NCBI GenBank assembly: GCA_016938155.1
Contig: JAFGVF010000064.1
Span: forward strand, 1-5,301
Source of the DNA: Candidatus Cloacimonadota bacterium
Lineage (GTDB): Bacteria > Cloacimonadota > Cloacimonadia > Cloacimonadales > JAFGVF01
Direction: 5' to 3'
Length of the DNA stretch: 5,301 bases
Shown piece by piece: positions 1-5,301 of this stretch. The stretch's first letter is position 1. Each line of letters opens with the position of its first letter. Made by a program: the position numbers and the translations under genes. Under the pieces are notes generated by a model. That model searched no databases. It was not told the DNA's origin and saw only the letters and a list, made by a program, of their open reading frames with translations.

Positions 1-91
1 AGAGGGGCGGAAGAGAAACGGTAGTCAAACCCGTCATGGCTGGAAGCGGATGATTGGTTGATTACCGGTGAAATCGGCATATCGCCCCATA
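1..91. other. GC-rich flank of the repeat block, no gene recognised
   Basis: Roughly 55% GC, like the adjoining repeat and unlike the DNA to its right. Plus-strand frames open at the edge close within about 20 codons. AGAGGGGCGG at 1-10 can pair with 98-107 (9 of 10 positions, counting one G-T), which would compete with the base of the repeat hairpin. The feature continues beyond the left edge, so its full extent is not visible. Confidence 0.4.
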
Positions 92-172
92 GGTTTACCG
101 TACCTCTCCCGTGGGGCTCCCGTGGCTTCCACGGTTAACCCACGGTTGATCCACGGTTGACCCACGGTTGGG
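92..172. repeat. 11-bp-period repeat array with central dyad (CCGTGG / CCACGG units)
   Basis: CCACGGTT occurs at 129-136, 140-147, 151-158 and 162-169, exactly 11 bases apart. To the left, CTCCCGTGG occurs at 106-114 and 117-125, again 11 bases apart, with a weaker CCGTAC unit at 98-103 in register. CCGTGG is the reverse complement of CCACGG, so the array flips orientation at 126-128. The two arms pair about this centre: 120-125 with 129-134 (6 bp, 3-base loop), 109-115 with 139-145 (7 bp), and 92-101 with 153-162 (9 of 10, one G-T). This makes a long imperfect hairpin on either strand. The 11-base period is not a codon multiple, so it is not coding. The role is unknown; it could be an interspersed palindromic element, a structured 3' end or a phased protein-binding site. 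Confidence 0.8.
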
Positions 173-180
173 TTTGCCAA

Positions 181-414
181 AACTGTAAGGCTTTATATAG
201 GATTTATTGTATTGTATGTCAGTAATTCTAAGGTCTGAAAACCGATTGAAAAGATAAGCCGGAGATGAAATCAGTGCTAAGTTTGAATAGTCTCAATAAT
301 TCTGATGCTCCGTTTCTGAAATCTAACTTATACTTTGAGTGAAGCTCCTTCTGATTCTGCTTGGATTTCAATTGAGCAGGTTGAACAGTTTTGAGAAGTT
401 TGTGTCAAAAGGAA
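181..414. other. AT-rich non-coding spacer downstream of the surface protein gene
   Basis: About 35% GC by hand count, and lowest (about 28%) in 181-240. No supported gene is seen. A 25-codon frame from ATG at 265 to TGA at 340-342 on the plus strand has a GGAG right before the ATG but no recognisable content. No convincing intrinsic terminator for the minus-strand operon is visible; only weak inverted repeats such as TCAATTGA (368-375) occur. Confidence 0.6.
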
Positions 415-1872
415 TTATTTTATCACTACCACTCTTCCGGAAGTTTTGAAGGATGAGTCACAAAATTTGTAGAAATAGATTCCTGAGGCAACCGGTTTGT
501 TCTTTTTATCTGTTAAATCCCATTTAATCGTGTGGTTATTTCCAGAAGAATAAATGGATTTCACAACCCTTCCTCTCAGGTCAAAAATAGTCAGATTTGC
601 AGAAAAGAGAGCTTTCTCTTTAAACCCGAATTCAATAACTCTTGAGGCAGGATTGGGGTAGGTTACCAATTTATGGATAAGCGGTTGGTTTTCGTCTTCG
701 TAAATGGAAATAACGGGATTGAATTCGGCACAACCGATATCAGGGAAAGTGTTGTAGATTCTGGGATTGCCGTAAATATCAATATCGGGCAATGAAAGAA
801 ACTCCGAGTTGAGTGTACCGGAATCATTACAAGGAGACATCTCAGAAGGCACAAAAAAGAAATCAGGAAGGGCTAAGAAGTCAGGATTACCCGTCAAGTT
901 TCCAACCATGTTTTCCTCAAGCAGATTGTTTTTAGTATAATATGGCTTGCTGAGATATATTTGATGATTATCGATACAATTACTTTGATTATTAACCACG
1001 ATATTATTGTACATAAGGGGTTTAGAGTGATAGGAATGAACAGCCCCTGAAACTGCATACACATCCGGATTCAATAAAACATTATCAGTTATCGTGTTTG
1101 CAAGTAGTTTGGGATAAGCATAATCAGACCTTAGAAAAGAAGCACTTTCAAGAGCAAAGTTGTTGTTAGCAAGATTGTTTATTAACTTAATGCCGGAATT
1201 CTTCAGGCAACTGATTGCTCCCCCGTGATTCGCCAGATTCTGAGTGAAAATGCAGTTTTCAATGGTAAGATCAGAGTATTCCTCAACAAAGAAGACTCCT
1301 CCATAGCCGGAATATGGCTCCTCAAATACGGCAATATTCTTACTTCCTGAAAACTCACAGTATTCAAAGTGTGAGGGAACATTTGCCGAAGAAGTCTTAA
1401 TATATTTAATCCCGTTCCAATAATCGCCTGTATAACTGTCCGGCATAAATTCAACAAAAGAAGCTCTTGTGAATATAATATGCTCTTGAGGTGTTCCTTC
1501 AGCTATGATAGTGCCCTGAACATTGAGATGGTAATATCCCATAAAAAAGACTGTTGTACCCGGCTGAATTGTAAGGGTTACTCCATTCTCAATGGTGATG
1601 TTGTCATAGATATAGTAGGTATCTTCATCCCAAACATTATCAATTGTAATGTCACTCTCTATATCAGAACTAAAAGCAGATTTTCCATGCTTAAGCCCGG
1701 ATTGACAATCCCTTTTTAAAGATAAAAGGAAGGACTGGCATCCATAATCCAAAGCCGGTGAATTATTCTGATGGGAATAATCACCATTTTCTGGATCTGT
1801 AAGCTCGGGATCAACTGCTATAATGTTGTTCGCTAAAGAATTGCCGGCATCCTGCCAGGCATAAGGCTCAAA
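415..1872 (-). pseudogene. C-terminal part of the same beta-helix protein, with T9SS type A (FlgD-like) sorting domain; lacks its own start
   Basis: 485 codons continuing in the same frame as the segment before the TGA. The first 40 codons (FEPYAWQDAGN... to ...QNNSPA, 1753-1872) finish the first beta-helix unit with the typical closing pattern DPELTDPENGDYS...SPALDYG. A second beta-helix unit follows: TYYIYDNITIENGVTLTIQPGT, then strands with Asn ladders, ending SPCNDSGTLNSEF...DIDIYGNPRIYN...DIGCAEF. The last ~90 residues are a sorting domain: YPNPASRVIEF, LTIFDLRGRVVKSIY, a WDLTD strand, KPVASGIYFYKF and final basic VVVIK. In FCB bacteria such domains direct export through the Por (type IX) system and attachment or release at the cell surface. 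The only in-frame starts after the TGA are weak (TTG at 1750-1752, without a signal peptide), so a separate protein is unlikely. It is coded as the rear half of an interrupted gene; a sequencing error or read-through would restore a full protein. The stop is TAA. Confidence 0.75.
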
Positions 1873-1875
1873 TCA
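1873..1875 (-). other. In-frame TGA interrupting the beta-helix surface protein
   Basis: On the minus strand the frame reads GAT TAT GGC TGA TTT GAG CCT. Both flanks are in the same frame (the distance from this TGA to the downstream TTG at 1752 is a whole number of codons) and encode one continuous fold. One base change, most simply TGG (Trp) to TGA, explains it. No frameshift or deletion is needed. Confidence 0.9.
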
Positions 1876-2550
1876 GCCATAATCGCAGAACATGGAAAAG
1901 TGATAAAGGTCATCCTGATTTATAGAATCTCTGCTGAAAAATGACCAGTTATCATATATTTGAGCAATTGGGTTATATGTGTTTTGCTGACTGATGGCGA
2001 CATTTACTCCGGTTGTAAGAAATTCGTTTACCTGACTGTTGTATTGAAGGAAATCATCACCCGTATAAATTGCATTAAAAAAGATGTTTCTCCTAATAGT
2101 TATATCGTTCCCGCAGGCAAGTGTTCTGATTCCGTAGTCATCAGTATTATAGAAAGTAACATACTCGACTAAACCTGAGGGATAAAGATTGTTCACCCCG
2201 GAGTCATTACCCACAAACCGGATATTACCGTTAATAATAACGCAATCCGATATTTCGAAACGGGCTTCTGTATAAGCTACTGTTATTTCTTCGTGCTGTA
2301 AATCAAGAACAGCACCATTACCAATGATTTTTGTGGATAAACCATAATCCCCGACAAAGGAATCGGTTTCGTCGTCAAAGGTCTGTCCGATATAGATTCC
2401 GCCTGTGTAAGTTTCTCCTGTTTGGAGAGTGATATATTTATCAAAACCATTGGCAGGGATAGCCAAGTCATAAGCCCTTTTCAGAGTAAGGGAGAAACCA
2501 CTGAGACTAACCAGAGTCAGAATGAAAACTATTAAATGCTTTTTTAACAT
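1873..2550 (-). CDS. N-terminal part of a secreted right-handed beta-helix protein, cut short by an in-frame TGA
   Basis: 225 codons from the ATG at 2548-2550. A TTG at 2560-2562 would add four residues, but the ATG gives a textbook signal peptide start (MLKKHLIVFILTLVSLSGFS, with a hydrophobic core at about 6-18) and lies only 2 bases after the TAG of the asparaginase gene, with GGGA close upstream. After the signal come short beta-strand repeats rich in Asn, Ile and Asp (for example ITIRRNIFFNAIYTGDD, 150-166), as in parallel beta-helix surface proteins. The reading frame ends in TGA at 1873-1875 after HFSMFCDYG. The same frame then stays open for 40 codons up to the TTG at 1752 and on to 415, so this is the front of one 711-codon gene and not a separate short protein. 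If TGA is read as a stop, the product would be secreted but would lack the C-terminal sorting domain. The substrate or binding role cannot be told from the sequence. Confidence 0.8.
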   Translation of the reverse strand: MLKKHLIVFILTLVSLSGFSLTLKRAYDLAIPANGFDKYITLQTGETYTGGIYIGQTFDDETDSFVGDYGLSTKIIGNGAVLDLQHEEITVAYTEARFEISDCVIINGNIRFVGNDSGVNNLYPSGLVEYVTFYNTDDYGIRTLACGNDITIRRNIFFNAIYTGDDFLQYNSQVNEFLTTGVNVAISQQNTYNPIAQIYDNWSFFSRDSINQDDLYHFSMFCDYG

Positions 2551-2552
2551 CC

Positions 2553-3473
2553 CTATTCCCAAATAGCTGTTTCCAGCATTCCGCTACTGTCTGCACGCCC
2601 ACGGAACATACCGAGAGAATTGAAAGGCATCACGATGTTACCAGAAGAATCAACAGCAATAAAACCACCTGCTTCTTCAGGCAGTTCTTTTATCACCATA
2701 TCAGCAGCTGTCTCTATATTCAAACCAAGGTACAACATCCTTGCATGTAAGTCGTAAGCCGTACAATTACGGATAAAAAGTTCACCGTGACCTGTACATG
2801 AAACTGCACATGTAGCAGTATTGGCATAGGTTCCGGCACCAATAAGAGGAGTATCACCGATTCTTCCATGATTTTTGTTAGTCATACCGCCAGTAGATGT
2901 CCCGGCAGCAAGATTTCCATAAATATCCATAGCTACTGCACCGACAGTACCCAGAGAACTTTTACTTTCAGCTGTGTGGTCAAGCAGTACTTCATCATTT
3001 GATTTTGCCTTTAGCCAAGCATTATATCTGTGCTCGGTATCAAAGAAATGATTATTTACCTGTTCCAGACCAACTTCAAGGGCAAAATTGTCTGCTCCAT
3101 TACTACTTAAGAGAATATGTTCAGATTTCTCCAGGATGGCTTTTGCTAAAAGTATCGGATTACGGGTTGTTGCTGAGGCAGCAACTGCTCCGCATTTAAG
3201 ATTTGTCCCATCCATCAGAGAGCTGTCAAGTTCATGAGTGCCTTGCGAATTGTACACAGCACCTTTTCCTGCATTGAAGAGTGGATTTTCCTCCATGCTC
3301 AGCACGGCAGCAACAACAGCATCAATTGCTTTACCACCGGATGAGAGAATTTTAACTCCTGCTTCTAAGGCTTCTCGAAGACCCATATTGTATGCTTCTA
3401 CTTTTTCCGGAGGCGTGTCTTTACTGATAACACCGGCTCCTCCGTGTATTGCAAGAGAAAACTTATTAATCAA
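2553..3473 (-). CDS. iaaA: Isoaspartyl peptidase/L-asparaginase (plant-type, Ntn-hydrolase)
   Basis: A 306-residue member of the asparaginase 2 family (E. coli IaaA is about 320). These enzymes remove isoaspartyl residues from damaged-protein dipeptides and also hydrolyse L-asparagine. The precursor cuts itself into alpha and beta chains, exposing a Thr nucleophile. Landmarks: HGGAG at 10-14; NPLFNAGKGAVY at 63-74; the cleavage site SLGTVGAVAMD with predicted nucleophile Thr176; GTSTGGMTNK at 191-200; GRIGDTPLIGAGTYA at 203-217; SCTGHGE at 225-231 near the substrate pocket; and PFNSLGMFRG at 283-292. No signal peptide is present, so it should be cytoplasmic. The start is TTG, chosen because the HGGAG motif begins only nine residues later and a GGCAGG stretch (3479-3484) sits 5 bases upstream; the first internal Met (30) would remove that motif. 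It lies 11 bases after recX and 2 bases before the next start, so it is probably in the same operon. The stop is TAG. Confidence 0.96.
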   Translation of the reverse strand: MINKFSLAIHGGAGVISKDTPPEKVEAYNMGLREALEAGVKILSSGGKAIDAVVAAVLSMEENPLFNAGKGAVYNSQGTHELDSSLMDGTNLKCGAVAASATTRNPILLAKAILEKSEHILLSSNGADNFALEVGLEQVNNHFFDTEHRYNAWLKAKSNDEVLLDHTAESKSSLGTVGAVAMDIYGNLAAGTSTGGMTNKNHGRIGDTPLIGAGTYANTATCAVSCTGHGELFIRNCTAYDLHARMLYLGLNIETAADMVIKELPEEAGGFIAVDSSGNIVMPFNSLGMFRGRADSSGMLETAIWE

Positions 3474-3478
3474 TTTTA

Positions 3479-3484
3479 CCTGCC
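3479..3484 (-). promoter_or_regulatory. Ribosome binding site supporting the TTG start of the asparaginase gene
   Basis: The minus strand reads GGCAGG, then TAAAA, then TTG. It sits directly after the recX TAA. The 5-base spacing and the conserved HGGAG motif just inside the reading frame decide for the TTG start at 3471-3473. Confidence 0.6.
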
Positions 3485-4129
3485 TTAAAACTCAAAATCA
3501 TTATCATCAGAACCAAACACTTTATCTATCTCCGCTTTGACATTGTAATACTCGTATCCTTTGCGGATGAGATATTCAATGCACTTACTTTTGTGTTTAC
3601 GAGTATCTTCGCATTTATACCTACGGAAGGCATAATCTACAAGCTCCCGGAGATTCTGCTTCTCATCAGTTTCAGGATAAAATTCAGAGATAGCAGATTC
3701 AACATAAGAATTACCAATGCCTTTTTCTCTAAGCTTGAATCTGACTTCCCGTTTACTCATTCTGTTATCTCTGGCTGACATGACAAACATTTCAGCATAT
3801 CTTTTATCATTCAAGAAACCCTTATCCAGACAGAATCCCATCAGTTCATCAACAAACTCTTTTGAAAGAGGTAACTCTTTTAGAAATTGTTTTGTTTCCT
3901 TCACCGATCTGTCACGATAAGCAAGAAACTTAAATAATCTCTCTCGCCCATATCGTAAGAGCTCCTCTCTGAGATAGGCTTCATTATTATCAGATATATC
4001 CAGCTTATCTTCAGTATTTAAAAACAAAATTAACTTAGACCTGGGTAAGGTTCCCAAAGATACCCCATCTCTTTGAATAACAAATATACTCTTTTTCCCC
4101 GGTTTCAAATAAAAACTGTAGTTCATCAT
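3485..4129 (-). CDS. recX: Regulatory protein RecX
   Basis: A protein of 214 residues, somewhat longer than the smallest RecX proteins. RecX binds inside the groove of the RecA filament and caps or modulates it. The body shows the three-helix repeats typical of RecX: LAYRDRSVKETKQFLKE at 69-85, GFLNDKRYAEMFV at 104-116, then MSKREVRFKLREKGI at 124-138, with a last repeat around 180-204. The first 60 residues are a less conserved basic extension. Two ATG codons stand in tandem (4127-4129 and 4124-4126); either could start the gene. No good Shine-Dalgarno precedes them, only GAG directly next to the first ATG, which suggests weak translation. The location behind recA and its terminator fits low-level production by read-through. 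The stop is TAA, 11 bases before the next gene. No motif is missing; similarity plus gene order make the call firm. Confidence 0.94.
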   Translation of the reverse strand: MMNYSFYLKPGKKSIFVIQRDGVSLGTLPRSKLILFLNTEDKLDISDNNEAYLREELLRYGRERLFKFLAYRDRSVKETKQFLKELPLSKEFVDELMGFCLDKGFLNDKRYAEMFVMSARDNRMSKREVRFKLREKGIGNSYVESAISEFYPETDEKQNLRELVDYAFRRYKCEDTRKHKSKCIEYLIRKGYEYYNVKAEIDKVFGSDDNDFEF

Positions 4130-4140
4130 CTCTATTTAAG

Positions 4141-4168
4141 AAAAATCCGGTGCTTTCACACCGGATTT
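4141..4168 (-). terminator. Intrinsic terminator between recA and recX
   Basis: A perfect 10-bp inverted repeat pairs 4143-4152 (AAATCCGGTG) with 4159-4168 (CACCGGATTT), leaving a 6-base loop. Read on the minus strand, the second arm runs into an uninterrupted T tract (opposite the A run at 4141-4145), the layout of a Rho-independent terminator. It starts 20 bases after the recA stop and ends about 11 bases before the recX start. It probably ends most recA transcripts and lets a fraction read into recX, as is known for recA-recX in E. coli. The stem is nearly symmetric, but the plus-strand side has little T run beyond the stem and no plus-strand gene needs it. Confidence 0.88.
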
Positions 4169-4188
4169 ACTTAATCATATTTAATCCA

Positions 4189-5223
4189 TTATTCTTCGTC
4201 AATATCTGCTACATGTTCGAAATCAGCAGGAGTAACAAGAGTTCTTACTTTCTCCTCAATTTCATTCTGTAACTCTAAATTTTCACTTAAATAGAGCTTC
4301 ACTTTCTCAGTACCCTGACCTAAACGGGTTTCTCCGTATGAATACCAGGAACCACTCTTTTTAATGATTTCATGGTCAACAGCCATATCAATCAAAATGT
4401 CGTAATGGGAGATTCCTTTACCGAAAATAATCGGGAATACAACTGATTTGAAAGGTGGAGCAAGTTTATTCTTAACAATCTTGACTCTAACTTTGTTTCC
4501 GAGTATCTCAGCCTCGGAACCAAGACCTTTAATAGCTCCGGCATTCCTGACTTCTAAACGAATAGATGCATAGAACTTAAGGGCAACCCCACCGGTTGTG
4601 GTTTCGGGATTTACATAAGAAGGAACTCCAATCTTCATACGGGTTTGATTGATGAAGATAACAGAGCAGTTTGTTTTAGAGATGATTGAAGTGAGTTTCC
4701 TTAGTGCTTGAGACATCAAACGAGCTTGCAGCCCGACATGGCTGTCCCCCATTGAGCCTTCAATCTCCTGCCGGGGTACAAGAGCTGCCACGGAGTCCAC
4801 GATGACTAAATCAACAGCATTGCTACGGACAAGGGCTTCTACAATTTCAAGTGCCTGTTCACCTCCATCCGGTTGTGATATAAGTAAATGGTCAATATCA
4901 ACACCAAGATTGCGAGCATAAGACGGGTCAAGAGCATGCTCTGCATCAATAAAGGCTACAACTCCGCCAAGCTTCTGACATTGAGCAGCAATATGCAGGG
5001 TTAGGGTCGTTTTTCCAGATGCTTCTGCACCGTATATCTCTGTAACCCTCCCCCTTGGGATGCCACCGATTCCGAGAGCTAAGTCCAGATTTAAAGCACC
5101 TGTAGGAATAACATCAATGGCAATGTTAGGTTTATCTCCCATCTGCATAACCGTACCGATACCGAATTTCTTCTCAAGTTGTGTGATTGCAGTTTTTAAA
5201 GCTGCTTCTTTGTTCTTATCCAT
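4189..5223 (-). CDS. recA: Recombinase RecA
   Basis: Full-length RecA of 344 residues, close to the family norm of about 350. It is the cytoplasmic ATP-dependent strand-exchange protein that forms filaments on single-stranded DNA and triggers LexA-type self-cleavage. Landmarks: Walker [10 protein letters not shown] at 65-73 with Lys71 (canonical form GPESSGKTT, so Pro and one Ser are replaced by Ala); [10 protein letters not shown] at 91-100 with the catalytic Glu95; Walker B LVIVDS around 139-144; loop L1 around 153-166 ([11 protein letters not shown]); loop L2 around 193-212 ending NPETTTGG; and a short acidic tail ending DIDEE. L2 is odd: the usual three residues Met-Phe-Gly before the Asn-Pro-Glu are replaced by four, Pro-Ser-Tyr-Val. 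The ATG start has an excellent ribosome binding site. The stop is TAA, followed by an intrinsic terminator. No LexA box is visible, but the promoter probably lies outside the window because the upstream gene runs right up to recA. Confidence 0.99.
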   Translation of the reverse strand: MDKNKEAALKTAITQLEKKFGIGTVMQMGDKPNIAIDVIPTGALNLDLALGIGGIPRGRVTEIYGAEASGKTTLTLHIAAQCQKLGGVVAFIDAEHALDPSYARNLGVDIDHLLISQPDGGEQALEIVEALVRSNAVDLVIVDSVAALVPRQEIEGSMGDSHVGLQARLMSQALRKLTSIISKTNCSVIFINQTRMKIGVPSYVNPETTTGGVALKFYASIRLEVRNAGAIKGLGSEAEILGNKVRVKIVKNKLAPPFKSVVFPIIFGKGISHYDILIDMAVDHEIIKKSGSWYSYGETRLGQGTEKVKLYLSENLELQNEIEEKVRTLVTPADFEHVADIDEE

Positions 5224-5230
5224 CTATGTC

Positions 5231-5239
5231 TTCCTCCTC
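5231..5239 (-). promoter_or_regulatory. Ribosome binding site of recA
   Basis: The minus strand reads GAGGAGGAA here, a near-perfect Shine-Dalgarno. Its AGGAGG core (5233-5238) is 9 bases from the recA ATG. It overlaps the TGA of the upstream gene. This is the strongest ribosome binding site in the window and contrasts with the weak one of recX. Confidence 0.88.
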
Positions 5240-5301
5240 AGGTCTCTGTAACATACTCATTTAGCGGAATGTATTGAGGACCCTTTTTAGATAATATACT
5301 C
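5238..5301 (-). CDS. thpR: C-terminal end of a gene upstream of recA, probably RNA 2',3'-cyclic phosphodiesterase (ThpR/LigT family), partial
   Basis: Only the last 20 codons lie in the window; the 5' part runs off the right edge. The reading frame is open from the edge and ends in TGA at 5238-5240. The visible tail contains the run LSKKGPQYIPLNEY. This matches the usual end of 2H-phosphoesterase ThpR/LigT proteins, in which a short strand is followed by a Gly-x-x-Tyr-x-x-Leu pattern. Family members hydrolyse 2',3'-cyclic phosphate RNA ends in the cytoplasm. Gene order cinA-thpR-recA-recX is common in bacteria, which supports the call. The stop overlaps the recA ribosome binding site, so the two genes are likely co-transcribed and translationally coupled. 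The tail is short, so the family call is inference; that it is the end of a gene is more secure. Its TGA also shows that TGA acts as a normal stop in this genome. Confidence 0.55.
   Translation of the reverse strand, partial: SILSKKGPQYIPLNEYVTET

Noticed and set aside
92..172. CRISPR array
   Set aside because: The repeat unit is 11 bases with no spacers, and the orientation inverts in the middle.
170..195. Intrinsic terminator (GCC...GGC around TTTTGGC on the minus strand)
   Set aside because: The stem is only 3 bp and no T tract follows.
265..342. 25-codon plus-strand frame preceded by GGAG
   Set aside because: It is short, without recognisable content, and the GGAG is too close to the ATG; it is likely chance in AT-rich DNA.
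1203..1719. Small open frames on both strands inside the beta-helix gene
   Set aside because: They are shadows of the main frame, with no signal, motif or ribosome binding site.
415..1752. Independent 445-codon gene starting at TTG 1750-1752
   Set aside because: It would start in the middle of a beta-helix closing motif, has no signal peptide, and the frame is open upstream back to the TGA; it is the rear of a larger gene.
1873..1875. TGA read as Trp, Gly or selenocysteine across the genome
   Set aside because: The upstream neighbour of recA ends in TGA, the other genes use TGG for Trp and contain no internal TGA, and no selenocysteine-type hairpin was evident just after the codon.
2551..2562. 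TTG at 2560-2562 as the start of the beta-helix protein
   Set aside because: It adds only Met-Gly-Ile-Gly before a standard MLKK signal peptide start at the ATG 12 bases later, and overlaps the asparaginase gene end.
3238..3540. 100-codon open frame on the plus strand
   Set aside because: It lies antisense to the well-supported asparaginase gene and recX end, and its translation resembles no protein family.
5224..5301. LexA/SOS box or promoter directly upstream of recA
   Set aside because: The stretch is the coding end of the upstream gene plus the ribosome binding site; neither the CTGT-N8-ACAG nor the GAAC-N4-GTTC pattern is present.

Overview
The window carries a minus-strand gene cluster from a bacterium that is probably in the FCB group. 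The base composition is moderately AT-rich, and one surface protein ends in a Por-secretion (T9SS type A, FlgD-like) sorting domain joined to right-handed beta-helix repeats. That protein style is common in Cloacimonadota and related anaerobic FCB phyla. The phylum is an inference; the FCB-like protein style is visible in the sequence.

Layout in the direction of transcription, from the right edge leftwards: (1) the last 20 codons of a gene that resembles the C-terminus of RNA 2',3'-cyclic phosphodiesterase (ThpR/LigT), ending in TGA inside the ribosome binding site of recA; (2) recA, complete, with an unusual DNA-binding loop L2; (3) a strong intrinsic-terminator hairpin; (4) recX, whose start lies only about a dozen bases beyond the terminator; (5) a plant-type isoaspartyl peptidase/L-asparaginase of the Ntn-hydrolase family with a TTG start; (6) a secreted beta-helix protein of about 711 codons, starting 2 bases after the asparaginase stop and split by one in-frame TGA at 1873-1875; (7) about 230 bases of AT-rich non-coding DNA; (8) a GC-rich block at the left edge (1-180) holding an 11-bp-period repeat array that folds into a long imperfect hairpin.

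recA and recX form the usual recombinase-plus-modulator pair. The terminator between them fits the known pattern in which recX is made by read-through at a fraction of the recA level. The asparaginase and the surface protein follow at operon-like spacing but have no evident functional link to recombination.

I see no convincing new multi-gene system. The points most worth a second look are the in-frame TGA in an otherwise intact surface protein, the phased repeat/hairpin at the left edge, and the altered L2 loop of RecA.
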